Under the pieces are notes generated by a model, which searched no databases, had not been told where the DNA came from, and worked only from the letters and a program-made list of their open reading frames with translations. The translations under genes and the position numbers were made by a program. Shown in pieces: positions 56,359 through 64,000 of a stretch of DNA of 64,000 nucleotides. The first letter of the stretch is position 1. Each line of letters starts with the position of its first letter. The DNA comes from Hoeflea_A sp040932035 (GTDB lineage Bacteria > Pseudomonadota > Alphaproteobacteria > Rhizobiales > Rhizobiaceae), in assembly GCF_040932035.1 (NCBI RefSeq), contig NZ_JBFRBB010000002.1, positions 1,240,001 to 1,304,000 on the forward strand, read 5' to 3'.

Positions 56359-57468
56359 TCACAACATATCAAGTGTCATCGCCACAGGACAGTGGTCTGA
56401 TGCCTTGGGCCGGTCCCAGCCGGTCCGCGGATAGCGTTCAACAGCCTGCCCGTCCGGAAAAATCGTGCGGAAAGGCTGTCCGCCACGAATAATATCCGGG
56501 ACCCTTTTGGCGTTGTTCTTGGCCAGCGAAGGCGAAAGCAGCAGGTAATCAAGCTGGCAAAGATGCCGCTCCTCCGGTCCGCGTGTGTGAAAGAGTGTCC
56601 ATCGGTCCGACTGCGGACGGCGCATGACTGCATTTTCGGCAAATCCGTCCGCCGTAAAGACATCGATGGCGCTGGCGTCCTCCTTGCGGTGTTCAAATTC
56701 GAATCCGTTGAACCGGTCGCCGGTAATTACGATGCGCTCCTGGTAGTCATTCATGTCTCCGCAGATGATCCACCGTTTTGAGGCGCTTTTTTCCCTCCCG
56801 AAACGGTTTTCGATAATGCGGCGGACCGCCCTTGCCTCTGCGCTGCGCACCGGCATGGTGGCTGTCCGCCCGTCCATCCCGCCACGCGGCGGCCCCATGG
56901 ATTTGAAATGGGCGACATACATCGTCAGCGGACGCCCGCCCACCTTCACATCGATTTCCAGGCAGTCCCGCCGGAAAATCCGGTCCTGCGGCTCATTGGT
57001 CTCGGCAATTTCGTTGTCAAACAAGTCGAGGTCCGCATAGCTCAGCGAAGCATGGCTTTTCATGCGCAGGAATTCGATCGGCTGACCGTCGCGGGTGTGC
57101 TCGCGCATCATGACCGCAACGTCTATGCCGCGGCCGTCATTGCCGTCCACCATGTATTTGTTCCGGTAACCACGACCTATCATCTTGAAAAGATAACCGT
57201 ATTCGAAGGCCTGCAGGGCCTCCAGATTATCAACCTCCTGCAGGCACAATATGTCGGCGCCCGTTTCGGCAATGGCCAGGGCCGTCAATTGCCGCGTGTC
57301 GTCCGTGTGGGCGATGGCGCGCGCCTGCTCGATCTGACGGTATTCAGCCTCGGTTCGGATATCGTAGAGCTTTACGCTTCGGTCCTGACGCAGCTCATTG
57401 CGATAACCGGAAAAATCGAACCGGTTCATCAGGTTCTCGACATTAAATGTGGCAATGCGCAGCGACAT
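56359..57468 (-). CDS. Endonuclease/exonuclease/phosphatase family protein
   Basis: The 369-aa protein has the EEP fold: IATFNVENLMNRFDF at the start, CLQEVDNLEAL (metal-binding Glu), YVAHFKSMG, WIICGDMNDYQ and the C-terminal ASDHCPVAMTL with the catalytic Asp-His pair. It is like ExoIII or DNase I-type phosphoesterases; substrates can be nucleic acid or phospholipid. No signal peptide is seen. It stands alone, and a MITE-like element lies just upstream. Confidence 0.88.
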   Translation of the reverse strand: MSLRIATFNVENLMNRFDFSGYRNELRQDRSVKLYDIRTEAEYRQIEQARAIAHTDDTRQLTALAIAETGADILCLQEVDNLEALQAFEYGYLFKMIGRGYRNKYMVDGNDGRGIDVAVMMREHTRDGQPIEFLRMKSHASLSYADLDLFDNEIAETNEPQDRIFRRDCLEIDVKVGGRPLTMYVAHFKSMGPPRGGMDGRTATMPVRSAEARAVRRIIENRFGREKSASKRWIICGDMNDYQERIVITGDRFNGFEFEHRKEDASAIDVFTADGFAENAVMRRPQSDRWTLFHTRGPEERHLCQLDYLLLSPSLAKNNAKRVPDIIRGGQPFRTIFPDGQAVERYPRTGWDRPKASDHCPVAMTLDML

Positions 57469-57508
57469 GGGTGTCCCTTGGAAGTCCGGCTGTTGGAATA
57501 ATTTGTTT

Positions 57509-57809
57509 AGAGCGTGTCTTGTTCAAATGAAAGCATTTGATGGCGGAAAATCGGTTCACTCGGCTAGGCGCGTCGCACAGCGCGATGTGGTGCATCGGGC
57601 AAGCGGCGCAACGACGCCGATGCGCCGATTTTCCCCACCGTTGAGAGGAAAGAAGATGTTGAAATACAACATTGAATGGGCCGGTCGATTTTGCCCGCTG
57701 AATGCGTTGGATTGCGCTTGTGGTGGGTTGGCACCACGGCGCACAACCCGCCTTGTCAGCGACCAAAATCGCCTCGGTCAAATGATTCCATTTGAGCAGG
57801 GCACGCTCC
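57509..57809. mobile_element. MITE-like 301-bp element with imperfect terminal inverted repeats
   Basis: The ends, 57509-57540 and 57778-57809, form 32-bp inverted repeats that match at about 26 positions; each begins (outer end) with GAGCGTG and holds CAAATG and CATTTGA. The interior has further inverted pairs: AAAATCGG/CCGATTTT near 57546 and 57627, ATGTTG/CAACAT near 57656, and GTGGTG/CACCAC near 57720. The open frames within it on both strands are products of this structure and not genes. It is a non-autonomous interspersed repeat by structure; copy number in the genome cannot be seen here. The remaining parts of the gap 57469-58006 hold only the BA14K promoter region. Confidence 0.65.
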
Positions 57810-58006
57810 AGGGTCGGCGGCAACTTGTCACGCATGCTTGATCGCCCGCGAATAATCCTCAACAACCCGCTGAAAATATTAAGCTTAATGCAAGAATAAC
57901 GCTCGTCGTGAGCCGATTGTGATCGCAATTAGCCGCTCCAAACCTTGCCACCCGTCCCTTCATGACAAATAGTTAATGAAACAAATATCACCACCGGGAG
58001 GCAGAC

Positions 58007-58462
58007 ATGTCTGGAATATTTAAAGGTCTGGCCATCGCAGCGGTTAGTATTGGCGTATTGGCCATGTCGGCGCCGGCCGCCGATGCCGGCAAGAAATACC
58101 GATATAAATCCCACGGCGGCGGCAATTTTGCTGCCGGCCTCGTGACGGGTCTCATCGTTGGCGGGATCGTCAGCTCAAACAGAGGATATCGCGGCTACGG
58201 CTACCGCTGCTACAACGCCTATTGCAACGGTCCCTACTACGGCAACCGCGGCTACTATCCCAAACGCCGCTACGGGCCAAGCTATTATGGACGCTACTAC
58301 GGACGTCTGCCCTATTACCGGCCGGGACCGCGCTACAAGACGACATACAGGCGGTCCCACTACAATTACTGCTTCAGCAAGTACCGGTCCTACAGGGCTT
58401 ACGACAACACGTTCCAGCCCTATCACGGCCCGCGCAAAGCCTGCAGGTCGCCCTATTATTGA
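58007..58462 (+). CDS. BA14K family exported protein
   Basis: The 151-aa product, with GGGAGG at a good distance, has a signal peptide ending at ADA-G (about residue 27), a glycine-rich membrane-like stretch (FAAGLVTGLIVGGIV), and a Tyr/Gly/Arg-rich repeat region. It ends with the BA14K motif HYNYCFSKYRSYRAYDNTF and YHGPRKACRSPYY with two cysteines. BA14K proteins are immunoreactive, lectin-like exported proteins of Rhizobiales. The gene ends at a strong terminator. Confidence 0.88.
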   Translation: MSGIFKGLAIAAVSIGVLAMSAPAADAGKKYRYKSHGGGNFAAGLVTGLIVGGIVSSNRGYRGYGYRCYNAYCNGPYYGNRGYYPKRRYGPSYYGRYYGRLPYYRPGPRYKTTYRRSHYNYCFSKYRSYRAYDNTFQPYHGPRKACRSPYY

Positions 58463-58472
58463 ACGAACATGG

Positions 58473-58500
58473 AAAAAGGCGGCCCGAAAGCCGCCTTTTT
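58473..58500. terminator. Bidirectional terminator between BA14K and ilvC genes
   Basis: An 11-bp stem AAAAAGGCGGC/GCCGCCTTTTT with a 6-nt loop serves both converging genes; T runs occur on both strands. Confidence 0.9.
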
Positions 58501-58531
58501 GATTGTCACAGCATTTGCAATAAAGCACGAA

Positions 58532-59551
58532 CTAGTTGCGTTCCTTGTCGACCAGTGCATTCGACTTGATCCACGGCATCATGCCGCGCAGTTTCTCACC
58601 GACCTCTTCGATCTGGTGTGCGTCGTTGTTACGGCGGATGCCCTTGAAGCGGGCTGCACCGGCGCGGTACTCCTGCATCCATTCGGAGGTGAACTTGCCG
58701 GTCTGGATGTCGTTGAGGACCCGCTTCATCTCTGCCTTGGTCTCGTCGGTGATGATGCGCGGACCGGAAACATACTCGCCCCATTCGGCCGTGTTGGAGA
58801 TCGAGTAGTTCATGTTGGCAATGCCGCCCTCATAGATCAGGTCGACAATCAGCTTGACCTCGTGAAGACACTCGAAATAAGCCATTTCCGGCGCGTAGCC
58901 CGCCTCGACCAGCGTCTCGAAGCCGGCACGGATCAGTTCGACCAGACCGCCGCACAGAACCACCTGTTCGCCGAAAAGGTCGGTTTCGCACTCTTCCTTG
59001 AAGTTGGTTTCGATGATGCCGGAACGACCGCCACCCACGCCGCATGCGTAGGAAAGGCCAAGATCATGGGCATTGCCGGATGCATCCTGGTGAACAGCAA
59101 TCAGGCACGGTACGCCGCCGCCCTTCTGGTATTCGCCGCGCACGGTGTGGCCGGGACCTTTCGGTGCGACCATCAAAACATCGACGGAGGCTTTCGGCTC
59201 GATGAGGCCGAAATGCACATTCAGGCCGTGGGCAAAAGCAATGGCCGCGCCGTCGCGGATGTTGTCTGCAATGTGATCGCGGTAAATATCGGCCTGCAGC
59301 TCGTCGGGCGTTGCCATCATCATCAGGTCGGCCCATGCGGCGGCTTCGGCAACGGACTTGACCTCGAAACCGTCGGCTTCGGCCTTTTTGGCGGTTGCGG
59401 AACCTTCGCGAAGCGCGATGGCGACATTTGGTGCGCCGGAATCCTTAAGGTTCAGCGCGTGGGCGCGTCCCTGGCTGCCATAACCGATAATGGCGACTTT
59501 CTTCGACTTGATAAGATTGAGATCGGCATCCCGATCATAATAAACACGCAT
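58532..59551 (-). CDS. ilvC: Ketol-acid reductoisomerase
   Basis: The 339-aa class I (short) enzyme has the NADPH motif AIIGYGSQGRAHALNLKDSG, AFAHGLNVHFG, MVAPKGPGHTVRGEY, and the metal and substrate region SDLFGEQVVLCGGL-like (ETDLFGEQVVLCGG) and YECLHEVKLIVDLIYEGG. It converts acetolactate and acetohydroxybutyrate in valine, leucine and isoleucine synthesis. It lies 43 bp after a tetR-family gene on the same strand and shares a terminator with BA14K. Whether it has its own promoter in the 43-bp gap is unclear. Confidence 0.96.
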   Translation of the reverse strand: MRVYYDRDADLNLIKSKKVAIIGYGSQGRAHALNLKDSGAPNVAIALREGSATAKKAEADGFEVKSVAEAAAWADLMMMATPDELQADIYRDHIADNIRDGAAIAFAHGLNVHFGLIEPKASVDVLMVAPKGPGHTVRGEYQKGGGVPCLIAVHQDASGNAHDLGLSYACGVGGGRSGIIETNFKEECETDLFGEQVVLCGGLVELIRAGFETLVEAGYAPEMAYFECLHEVKLIVDLIYEGGIANMNYSISNTAEWGEYVSGPRIITDETKAEMKRVLNDIQTGKFTSEWMQEYRAGAARFKGIRRNNDAHQIEEVGEKLRGMMPWIKSNALVDKERN

Positions 59552-59594
59552 GGTTGTTTCCTTTCCTTAGTGTCCGAATTTGCCTGAAATCCTG

Positions 59595-60287
59595 TCATCG
59601 GATTTGCGTTGTCTTCGGTTCGGAATGCGCATCCGACCCGTAAAGCCTGAAAAACTGTTCGATGGCGGAGCCTGCCTGGGCTTCAAAATCCCGCTCTTCG
59701 GGATCAAGCACGTCACCCAGCAACTGCCGCACGTGGAAGTCCCGGATGATCAGGCCGTAAAGCGTTCGAAATGCGGCGTTCCGATCTTCATATTCAATAA
59801 AGCCCTTGCGGCGACCGGCCTCAAGCAGAGCCCCTGCCCGCTGCCCGATTCTCTTGCGACCGCGCTCCAGCACCAGGCGGCCGAGCTGCGCCTCATCCCG
59901 GCGCGCCTGCCCGATCGCAAGACGGTTCAAGGCCAGGGAAACATCGCCTGACAGAACGCTCAGCAGATCATGCGCAAAACTGAAGAGATGATCGCGGAAT
60001 GCCTCTGCCGTTTCCGGCAACTGCCCTGTCTCAGGCGCACGGACCTTGCTTGCCTGATAGGCAACCACAGCCGCAAGCAGCCCGTCCCGGTCGCCGAACC
60101 ATTTATAGAGGCTTTCCTTGGAGCAATTCGCCGCGCGGGCGATACGCGCTGTCGTCAGCGCACGGTCGCCGCCTTCGACAAGCAGCCCCAGAGCCGTTTC
60201 AAGTACGGCATTCTGGCGCGGCGTGAAGGTCTCGAAGCCTTCCGTTTCAGCCTCTGACAGCGTTGCCTGATCCACTTGTGTCCTCAT
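59595..60287 (-). CDS. TetR/AcrR-family regulator upstream of ilvC
   Basis: The 230-aa protein has an N-terminal TetR domain (VLETALGLLVEGGDRALTTARIARAANCSKESLYKWFGDRDGLLAAV, about 28-75, cited as landmark) and an AefR-like C-terminal domain. A perfect 16-bp palindrome lies 8 bp before the ATG on a good promoter, so it is likely to repress itself. No ribosome-binding site is seen in the roughly 24-nt leader. ilvC follows after 43 bp and could be under its control; unlinked targets are equally possible. Confidence 0.9.
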   Translation of the reverse strand: MRTQVDQATLSEAETEGFETFTPRQNAVLETALGLLVEGGDRALTTARIARAANCSKESLYKWFGDRDGLLAAVVAYQASKVRAPETGQLPETAEAFRDHLFSFAHDLLSVLSGDVSLALNRLAIGQARRDEAQLGRLVLERGRKRIGQRAGALLEAGRRKGFIEYEDRNAAFRTLYGLIIRDFHVRQLLGDVLDPEERDFEAQAGSAIEQFFRLYGSDAHSEPKTTQIR

Positions 60288-60294
60288 CTAAAAT

Positions 60295-60310
60295 CGTACC
60301 GTACGGTACG
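60295..60310. promoter_or_regulatory. Perfect 16-bp palindromic TetR-type operator
   Basis: CGTACCGTACGGTACG is fully self-complementary and sits just past the predicted transcription start of the tetR-family gene. Confidence 0.75.
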
Positions 60311-60319
60311 GTTCGGCAT

Positions 60320-60348
60320 CTAATAGGACAAGCAGCGGCGCCGGTCAA
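60320..60348 (-). promoter_or_regulatory. Promoter of the tetR-family gene
   Basis: On the minus strand TTGACC (60343-60348) and TATTAG (60320-60325) are separated by 17 bp; the operator at 60295-60310 overlaps the start region. Confidence 0.7.
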
Positions 60349-60385
60349 GCGATAGTTGATTGGAAAAGCTGGGTGTTGAGCGCCC

Positions 60386-61150
60386 TTAGACGCTGTTTCC
60401 GCAGGCACGCAGAAAGCGTTTGACGGTTTCGGTCATACCGTATTGCAGCGCGTCCGCTGTCAGACCGTGGCCGATGGAGACTTCCAGGAGACCCGGAATG
60501 TGTTTCTTCAGCGCTGGAAGGTTCTCGACCGTGAGGTCGTGGCCGGCATTGATCCCGAGACCGTATTCGCCGGCCGCTTCCGCGCTTGCACCCAAAGCCG
60601 CAAGCAGCTTTGCCTCTTCCTTCGGATTGTCGTAACAGCCACCATAGGGCCCGGTGTAAAACTCAACCCGGTCGGCGCCGGTTTCCGCTGCCAGCTTCAT
60701 GGTATCGGCATCGCCGTCGCCATCGGCAAACAGCGATATCCGCATCCCCTGTTTCTTCAACCGCGTGACGATCGGCTTCAACAGATCGTGGTCGCGGCGA
60801 AAGTCCCAGCCATGATCGGATGTCGCCTGCACCGGATCGTCCGGTACCAGCGTCACCTGTTCCGGCTGGTTTGCTTCGACAAGCTGAAGAAAGGCTTCGG
60901 TCGGATAGCCCTCGATATTGAATTCGGCATTGGGAAATTGGTCGTCGATCAGCGCCCGGATTTCAGGCAGGTCTGAAAATCGGATATGCCTCTGATCGGG
61001 CCGCGGGTGCACGGTCAGGCCATGCGCTCCGGCGGCAAGCGCCTGGCCGCCAAGCCCTGTTACGCTCGGCCATGGCAGGTCGCGCCTGTTGCGCAGCAAG
61101 GCAATGGCATTGAGATTGACCGATAGCTTGGTAGCGGCGGCATCTGTCAT
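60386..61150 (-). CDS. pdxJ: Pyridoxine 5'-phosphate synthase
   Basis: The 254-aa TIM-barrel protein has KLSVNLNAIALLRNRR, HPRPDQRHIRFSDL (active-site His and Arg), and GINAGHDLTVENLPAL with EVSIGHGLTADALQYGM near the end. It condenses deoxyxylulose 5-phosphate with 3-amino-2-oxopropyl phosphate to form vitamin B6. No pdxA or acpS is adjacent. The tetR gene follows on the same strand after about 100 bp but has its own promoter. Confidence 0.95.
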   Translation of the reverse strand: MTDAAATKLSVNLNAIALLRNRRDLPWPSVTGLGGQALAAGAHGLTVHPRPDQRHIRFSDLPEIRALIDDQFPNAEFNIEGYPTEAFLQLVEANQPEQVTLVPDDPVQATSDHGWDFRRDHDLLKPIVTRLKKQGMRISLFADGDGDADTMKLAAETGADRVEFYTGPYGGCYDNPKEEAKLLAALGASAEAAGEYGLGINAGHDLTVENLPALKKHIPGLLEVSIGHGLTADALQYGMTETVKRFLRACGNSV

Positions 61151-61325
61151 ATCAGGGCATTCCGATCGGTGTTCCTTGGGGCATCAGCAAAATTAGAGCG
61201 CAACCATTTCATAATCACGAACCAATTTAAATATTTACGGCCAATCCAATAGCGCGTTGCGATTGCAACGGCCGCAACTGGTACCTACATATTTTCATGA
61301 GATCAAGAAACTTTGGAGGTCCGTT

Positions 61326-61739
61326 ATGACCGACAAACTCAGACATCCTGCATTCACGCAGCTCAAGACCGAACGCGATGACGTATACGCTTTCGAAATC
61401 AACGGTCACATTTCCAAACAGGAAATCGAGGAAGCCTATCAGATCCTTGAAAAGGCCTACGAAAAACATGACAAGATCAACCTTTTCGTGCGCATGGGCC
61501 GGTATGACGGTTTCGATTTGAGCGCGTTGTTTTCCGACATAACCTATGCCGGCAAGCTGCATGCTATCAGACACATGCGGCGCTATGCCCTGGTCGGCGG
61601 CCCCGCCTGGATTGCAAATGCAATCAGGTTCTTTGCTCCGCTATTCCGCATGGAAGTGAGGCATTTCGAACTGGACGACGAGGCCGAGGCATGGAGATGG
61701 ATCTACGGCAATATCGACAGCGACGAGGAAGCCGCCTGA
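61326..61739 (+). CDS. SpoIIAA-like (STAS-related) family protein
   Basis: The start at 61326 follows GGAGG at a spacing of 7; the frame upstream to 61257 is unlikely. The 137-aa protein has the SpoIIAA-like pattern: DVYAFEINGHISKQEIEEAYQILEKAYEKHDKINLFVRM (landmark), GFDLSALFSD, RRYALVGGPAWIANAIRFFAPLF, and DEAEAWRWI. Some members bind lipids or nucleotides; the role is unknown. Terminator follows. Confidence 0.85.
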   Translation: MTDKLRHPAFTQLKTERDDVYAFEINGHISKQEIEEAYQILEKAYEKHDKINLFVRMGRYDGFDLSALFSDITYAGKLHAIRHMRRYALVGGPAWIANAIRFFAPLFRMEVRHFELDDEAEAWRWIYGNIDSDEEAA

Positions 61740-61763
61740 CGCCAGGCAGCGCTATATTTCACC

Positions 61764-61789
61764 AGGAGCCGGAGGCAATTCCGGCTCCT
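61764..61789 (+). terminator. Rho-independent terminator after the SpoIIAA-like gene
   Basis: A perfect 10-bp stem AGGAGCCGGA/TCCGGCTCCT with a 6-nt loop is followed by TTGC on the plus strand. Confidence 0.65.
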
Positions 61790-61806
61790 TTGCTATCGTC
61801 AACGCA

Positions 61807-62934
61807 TCAGCGAACGATGGTCAATTGCTCCGCCGCGCGGGTGATCGCCGTATAAAGCCACCGCTCGCGCGTATCGCGGAACGCATAGCTCTCGTCGAAA
61901 AGAACGATATTGTCCCATTGCGAACCCTGTGCCTTGTGCACAGTCAGCGCATAGCCATAGTCGAAATCGTCATAGCGTTTCTTGGTCTGCCAGGGAATTT
62001 CCGCATCCGGCGCTTCGAAGGCCGCTTTCAGCAGCTTGATCTTGGCAGCGCCCCGGTTCATGTCGTCGTCTTCCGGCGTTACCAGCAGATTTATGCCCGG
62101 TTTGACCGTCTCGCGTGAAGCGGTCATGACCTGCCACAGCGACCCGTTCAAAAGCCCCTTGGCCGGGTCATTGCGCAGGCACACGAGCTTGTCGCCCGAT
62201 TGCGGATACTTGGCATCGAATCCTTTCAGTTCCCGCAGGCGCTGATTGTAGCGCCGCCGCGTCCGGTTGATGCCGAGAAGCACCTGATCTGCCTCAAGCA
62301 CCAGCTCCGTCGTCACGTCCGATTTGGTAATGACCCGCGCCGTTCCCCAGTCGCCATAGCCGATATCGATGCCCTCGCGTACGCGCATGGCAAGATCGAT
62401 GATGGGATTGTCGCGGGCCTGCCGGTGGATATCGGTCAAAAGATAGTCCGGCTCGTGCTCGGTGAAAAAGCCGCCGCCCGATATCGGCGGCAACTGGCCG
62501 GGATCGCCCAGCACCAGGATCGGCGTGCCGAAACTCATCAGATCCCGCCCGAGTTCCTCATCGACCATCGAGCATTCATCGACGATGACCAGCGAAGCCT
62601 TTGCGATGGGACTTTGCCTGTTGATGGAAAACATCGGTGCGATCGAGGTTTTGCCGGTCTCCTCGTCTTCAACCGTTTCCTCGCCGCGCGGGCGGTAGAT
62701 CAGCGAATGGATGGTTTTTGCGTTGCTCGCACCCTTGCTGCGCAGCACCTGGGCCGCCTTGCCGGTGAAAGCGGCAAACTGCACGTCGCCATCGACTTGC
62801 TCGGCAAAATGCCGGGCAAGGGTGGTCTTGCCGGTTCCGGCGTAGCCGAACAGGCGAAACAGCGGGCCCTGCCCCTGCTTCAGCCATTTTGAAACGGCCT
62901 TGAGCGCTTCGTCCTGTTGACTGGAAAACTGCAT
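61807..62934 (-). CDS. ATP-dependent RecD-like DNA helicase
   Basis: The 375-aa protein is a superfamily 1B helicase of minimal size: Walker A LFGYAGTGKTTLARHF (about 27-42), Walker B VIVDECSMVD, GDPGQLPPISGG (motif III), and the C-terminal YALTVHKAQGSQWDNIVLFDES plus YTAITRAAEQL (motifs V-VI). It is much shorter than RecD (about 600) or RecD2, and lacks the N-terminal domain. RecBCD partners are not adjacent, so it probably works alone in DNA repair or in recombination. Confidence 0.88.
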   Translation of the reverse strand: MQFSSQQDEALKAVSKWLKQGQGPLFRLFGYAGTGKTTLARHFAEQVDGDVQFAAFTGKAAQVLRSKGASNAKTIHSLIYRPRGEETVEDEETGKTSIAPMFSINRQSPIAKASLVIVDECSMVDEELGRDLMSFGTPILVLGDPGQLPPISGGGFFTEHEPDYLLTDIHRQARDNPIIDLAMRVREGIDIGYGDWGTARVITKSDVTTELVLEADQVLLGINRTRRRYNQRLRELKGFDAKYPQSGDKLVCLRNDPAKGLLNGSLWQVMTASRETVKPGINLLVTPEDDDMNRGAAKIKLLKAAFEAPDAEIPWQTKKRYDDFDYGYALTVHKAQGSQWDNIVLFDESYAFRDTRERWLYTAITRAAEQLTIVR

Positions 62935-62994
62935 CGTCTCAACTGGCAGGATTCGCCCCTGCGGGGCAAGTGGGAATAAGAATCAGCCCATTGT

Positions 62995-63801
62995 TCAGGG
63001 CTCGCGATCATACCACACCATCTGCTGTGATACCGCCACAAGCTCTCCGCCGGGAGAATAGAAGCTGGTGTGCTGGTCGTAGAAGCCGCCGACGGAACGT
63101 TCGCAGCGCGCATCAGCCAGAATCAAATCGCTGCCGATTTCATTCAACTCCGATGAAGGCGCGTGAAAATAGACCGTCATTGTGATGGTCGATATGTTGG
63201 ACGGGCGGCCCGTTGCCAGGAACAGCCGCGGAAAGGGACTGTCGCTGATGGCTGTGAGCGAGATGTGGTCGAGAGGCCGTTTGTCGGCATCGCGCACCCA
63301 CACAAGCGAATGGGCATCCGGCGTTATTTCACCAATGGGTCCCTTTATCACTCTCGATTCGTAAAGATGTGCCCATTTGACCGGCAGAATATCCGTCTGG
63401 AACGGCTCAACGGAAGCCGCATCCGGCACCTCAGGCATATCCGTTTGCGAAAAGACAAGCGTTTCGCGATGCGGTGCGAGCGTAAGGGCGGCGCGCGCGC
63501 ACGGCGTGCCGTCCGGCATTTGCAGTTCGACGCGCCAGAAAGCAGCCGTCCGTCCCGCGCGGTCACAGGCACGTTTGAGGATCAGTTCACCCTCTGCCGG
63601 CGCCTTCATATAATCGACCGTAAAGGCGACCGGCTCGAAACGCTTGTCTTCCAGATCGTGCAGCACGGTCTTGAGCATCAGCGCCGCTATCCAGCCGCCA
63701 TAGGGGCCGATCAGGTTCCAGTATTTCTTGTCGGTATGGCTGGCAAAAACATTGTCGCCGCGGCTCTCGAGGCCAAGTGTTTCATCAAGCGTGAAAGTCA
63801 T
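62995..63801 (-). CDS. Acyl-CoA thioesterase family protein (double hotdog)
   Basis: The 268-aa protein has the 4HBT_3-type double hotdog fold: YWNLIGPYGGWIAALMLKTVL (N-terminal hotdog helix), TVDYMKAPAEGELILKRACDRAGRTAAFWRVEL (landmark) and the second hotdog ISTITMTVYFHAP with FYDQHTSFYSPGGELVAVSQQMVWYD at the end. It hydrolyses acyl-CoA thioesters of unknown chain length. It lies 45 bp after the partial nitrile hydratase accessory gene on the same strand. Confidence 0.85.
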   Translation of the reverse strand: MTFTLDETLGLESRGDNVFASHTDKKYWNLIGPYGGWIAALMLKTVLHDLEDKRFEPVAFTVDYMKAPAEGELILKRACDRAGRTAAFWRVELQMPDGTPCARAALTLAPHRETLVFSQTDMPEVPDAASVEPFQTDILPVKWAHLYESRVIKGPIGEITPDAHSLVWVRDADKRPLDHISLTAISDSPFPRLFLATGRPSNISTITMTVYFHAPSSELNEIGSDLILADARCERSVGGFYDQHTSFYSPGGELVAVSQQMVWYDREP

Positions 63802-63846
63802 GTCTGTCCTTGAACGGAATGCAGGTAGCTGAAGGCGTTTGCGGCT

Positions 63847-64000
63847 TCAGACGGATTCAGGATCGTTTTGAAGAAGTATCGGTTTGCCGTGCGGCGTCGC
63901 ATGCGCAGCCCTAGACCAGGCCGCCGTCAAAGCCTCAATCTGCTGTTTTTCGGCAACCTGTTTCTTGAGAAGCAGGTTTTCAAGCGCACGCAGCCAGCAT
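63847..64000 (-). CDS. Partial nitrile hydratase accessory-like protein (C-terminal end)
   Basis: On the minus strand an open frame enters from the window edge (first full codon at 63999) and ends at a TGA at 63847-63849. The last 51 residues include WLRALENLLLKKQV and TAAWSRAAHATPHGKPI. These resemble the C-terminal part of nitrile hydratase accessory (activator) proteins, where YYxxWLxALExLL and TPHGxPI are typical. The N-terminal part and any hydratase genes would lie beyond 64000. A nitrile hydratase beta subunit is the alternative. Confidence 0.6.
   Translation of the reverse strand, partial: CWLRALENLLLKKQVAEKQQIEALTAAWSRAAHATPHGKPILLQNDPESV

Noticed and set aside
57449..57841. 130-aa plus-strand open frame and shorter minus-strand frames
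   Set aside because: They fall across the MITE-like inverted-repeat element and have no ribosome site; they are treated as by-products of the repeat.
58469..59587. 372-aa plus-strand open frame
   Set aside because: It is antisense to ilvC, which is certain.

Overview
This 64-kb window is a chromosomal segment of an alphaproteobacterium, most likely of the order Hyphomicrobiales (Rhizobiales). The pointers are a BA14K-family protein, an IalB-type protein, a DUF3772-type mechanosensitive channel, a GlxA/GbdR-type regulator beside a dimethylglycine-dehydrogenase-like enzyme, many Liv/Dpp/polar amino acid ABC importers, and a MITE-like repeat of a kind common in this order. No rRNA, CRISPR array, prophage or complete insertion sequence was seen. 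One tRNA gene (Lys, anticodon CTT) is present.

Layout. (1) 1-4.4 kb: a GlxA-family regulator, a small lipoprotein and a large FAD/GcvT-type methylamine (dimethylglycine/sarcosine-like) dehydrogenase. (2) 4.6-11.6 kb, minus strand: a tightly packed six-gene operon with a HAD-UbiA fusion, a DprE1-like oxidase, an SMR/ArnE-like small membrane protein, an extended SDR, a class III aminotransferase and a GT-C-like membrane protein. It looks like a prenyl-phosphate-linked pentofuranose (arabinose- or amino-pentose-like) pathway with its flippase and transferase, and is the best candidate here for an undescribed system. (3) 11.7-15.5 kb: a mechanosensitive channel, a DUF924 protein, and an intergenic region with a candidate anti-Shine-Dalgarno sRNA. 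(4) 15.5-28.4 kb, minus strand: the leucine/isovalerate operon (tetR, ivd, mccB, mccA) and, upstream, an acyl-CoA ligase plus Liv-type ABC importer operon. The two promoter regions share a nearly identical 18-bp site, suggesting one TetR regulon. (5) 28.8-37.9 kb: an enolase-superfamily enzyme, a GMC oxidoreductase with its small subunit, and a complete dipeptide-type ABC importer. (6) 38.4-48.5 kb: two tandem alpha/beta hydrolases, a creatininase-family amidohydrolase and a GST; then a polar amino acid-type importer with an AhpD-like protein, a 2OG-Fe(II)-type oxygenase, an XRE-cupin regulator and a NicX/M29-like enzyme, tied together by a shared palindromic operator; then an ArsR/SRPBCC pair whose operator covers its start codon. 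(7) 48.7-58.5 kb: envelope genes (IalB-like protein, duplicated glycine-zipper lipoproteins, a SecD-P1-like exported protein, a double beta-barrel porin-like protein), an SLC13 permease, tRNA-Lys, PhzF, an EEP nuclease, a 301-bp MITE-like element and a BA14K protein. (8) 58.5-64 kb: ilvC, an autoregulated-looking tetR, pdxJ, a SpoIIAA-like protein, a RecD-like helicase, a thioesterase and the 3' end of a nitrile hydratase accessory-like gene running off the window.

Functional calls come from recognisable motifs and family memory, not from a database search. Start codons were moved inward where a Shine-Dalgarno sequence or family length supported it. Operators and the sRNA are pattern-based predictions.
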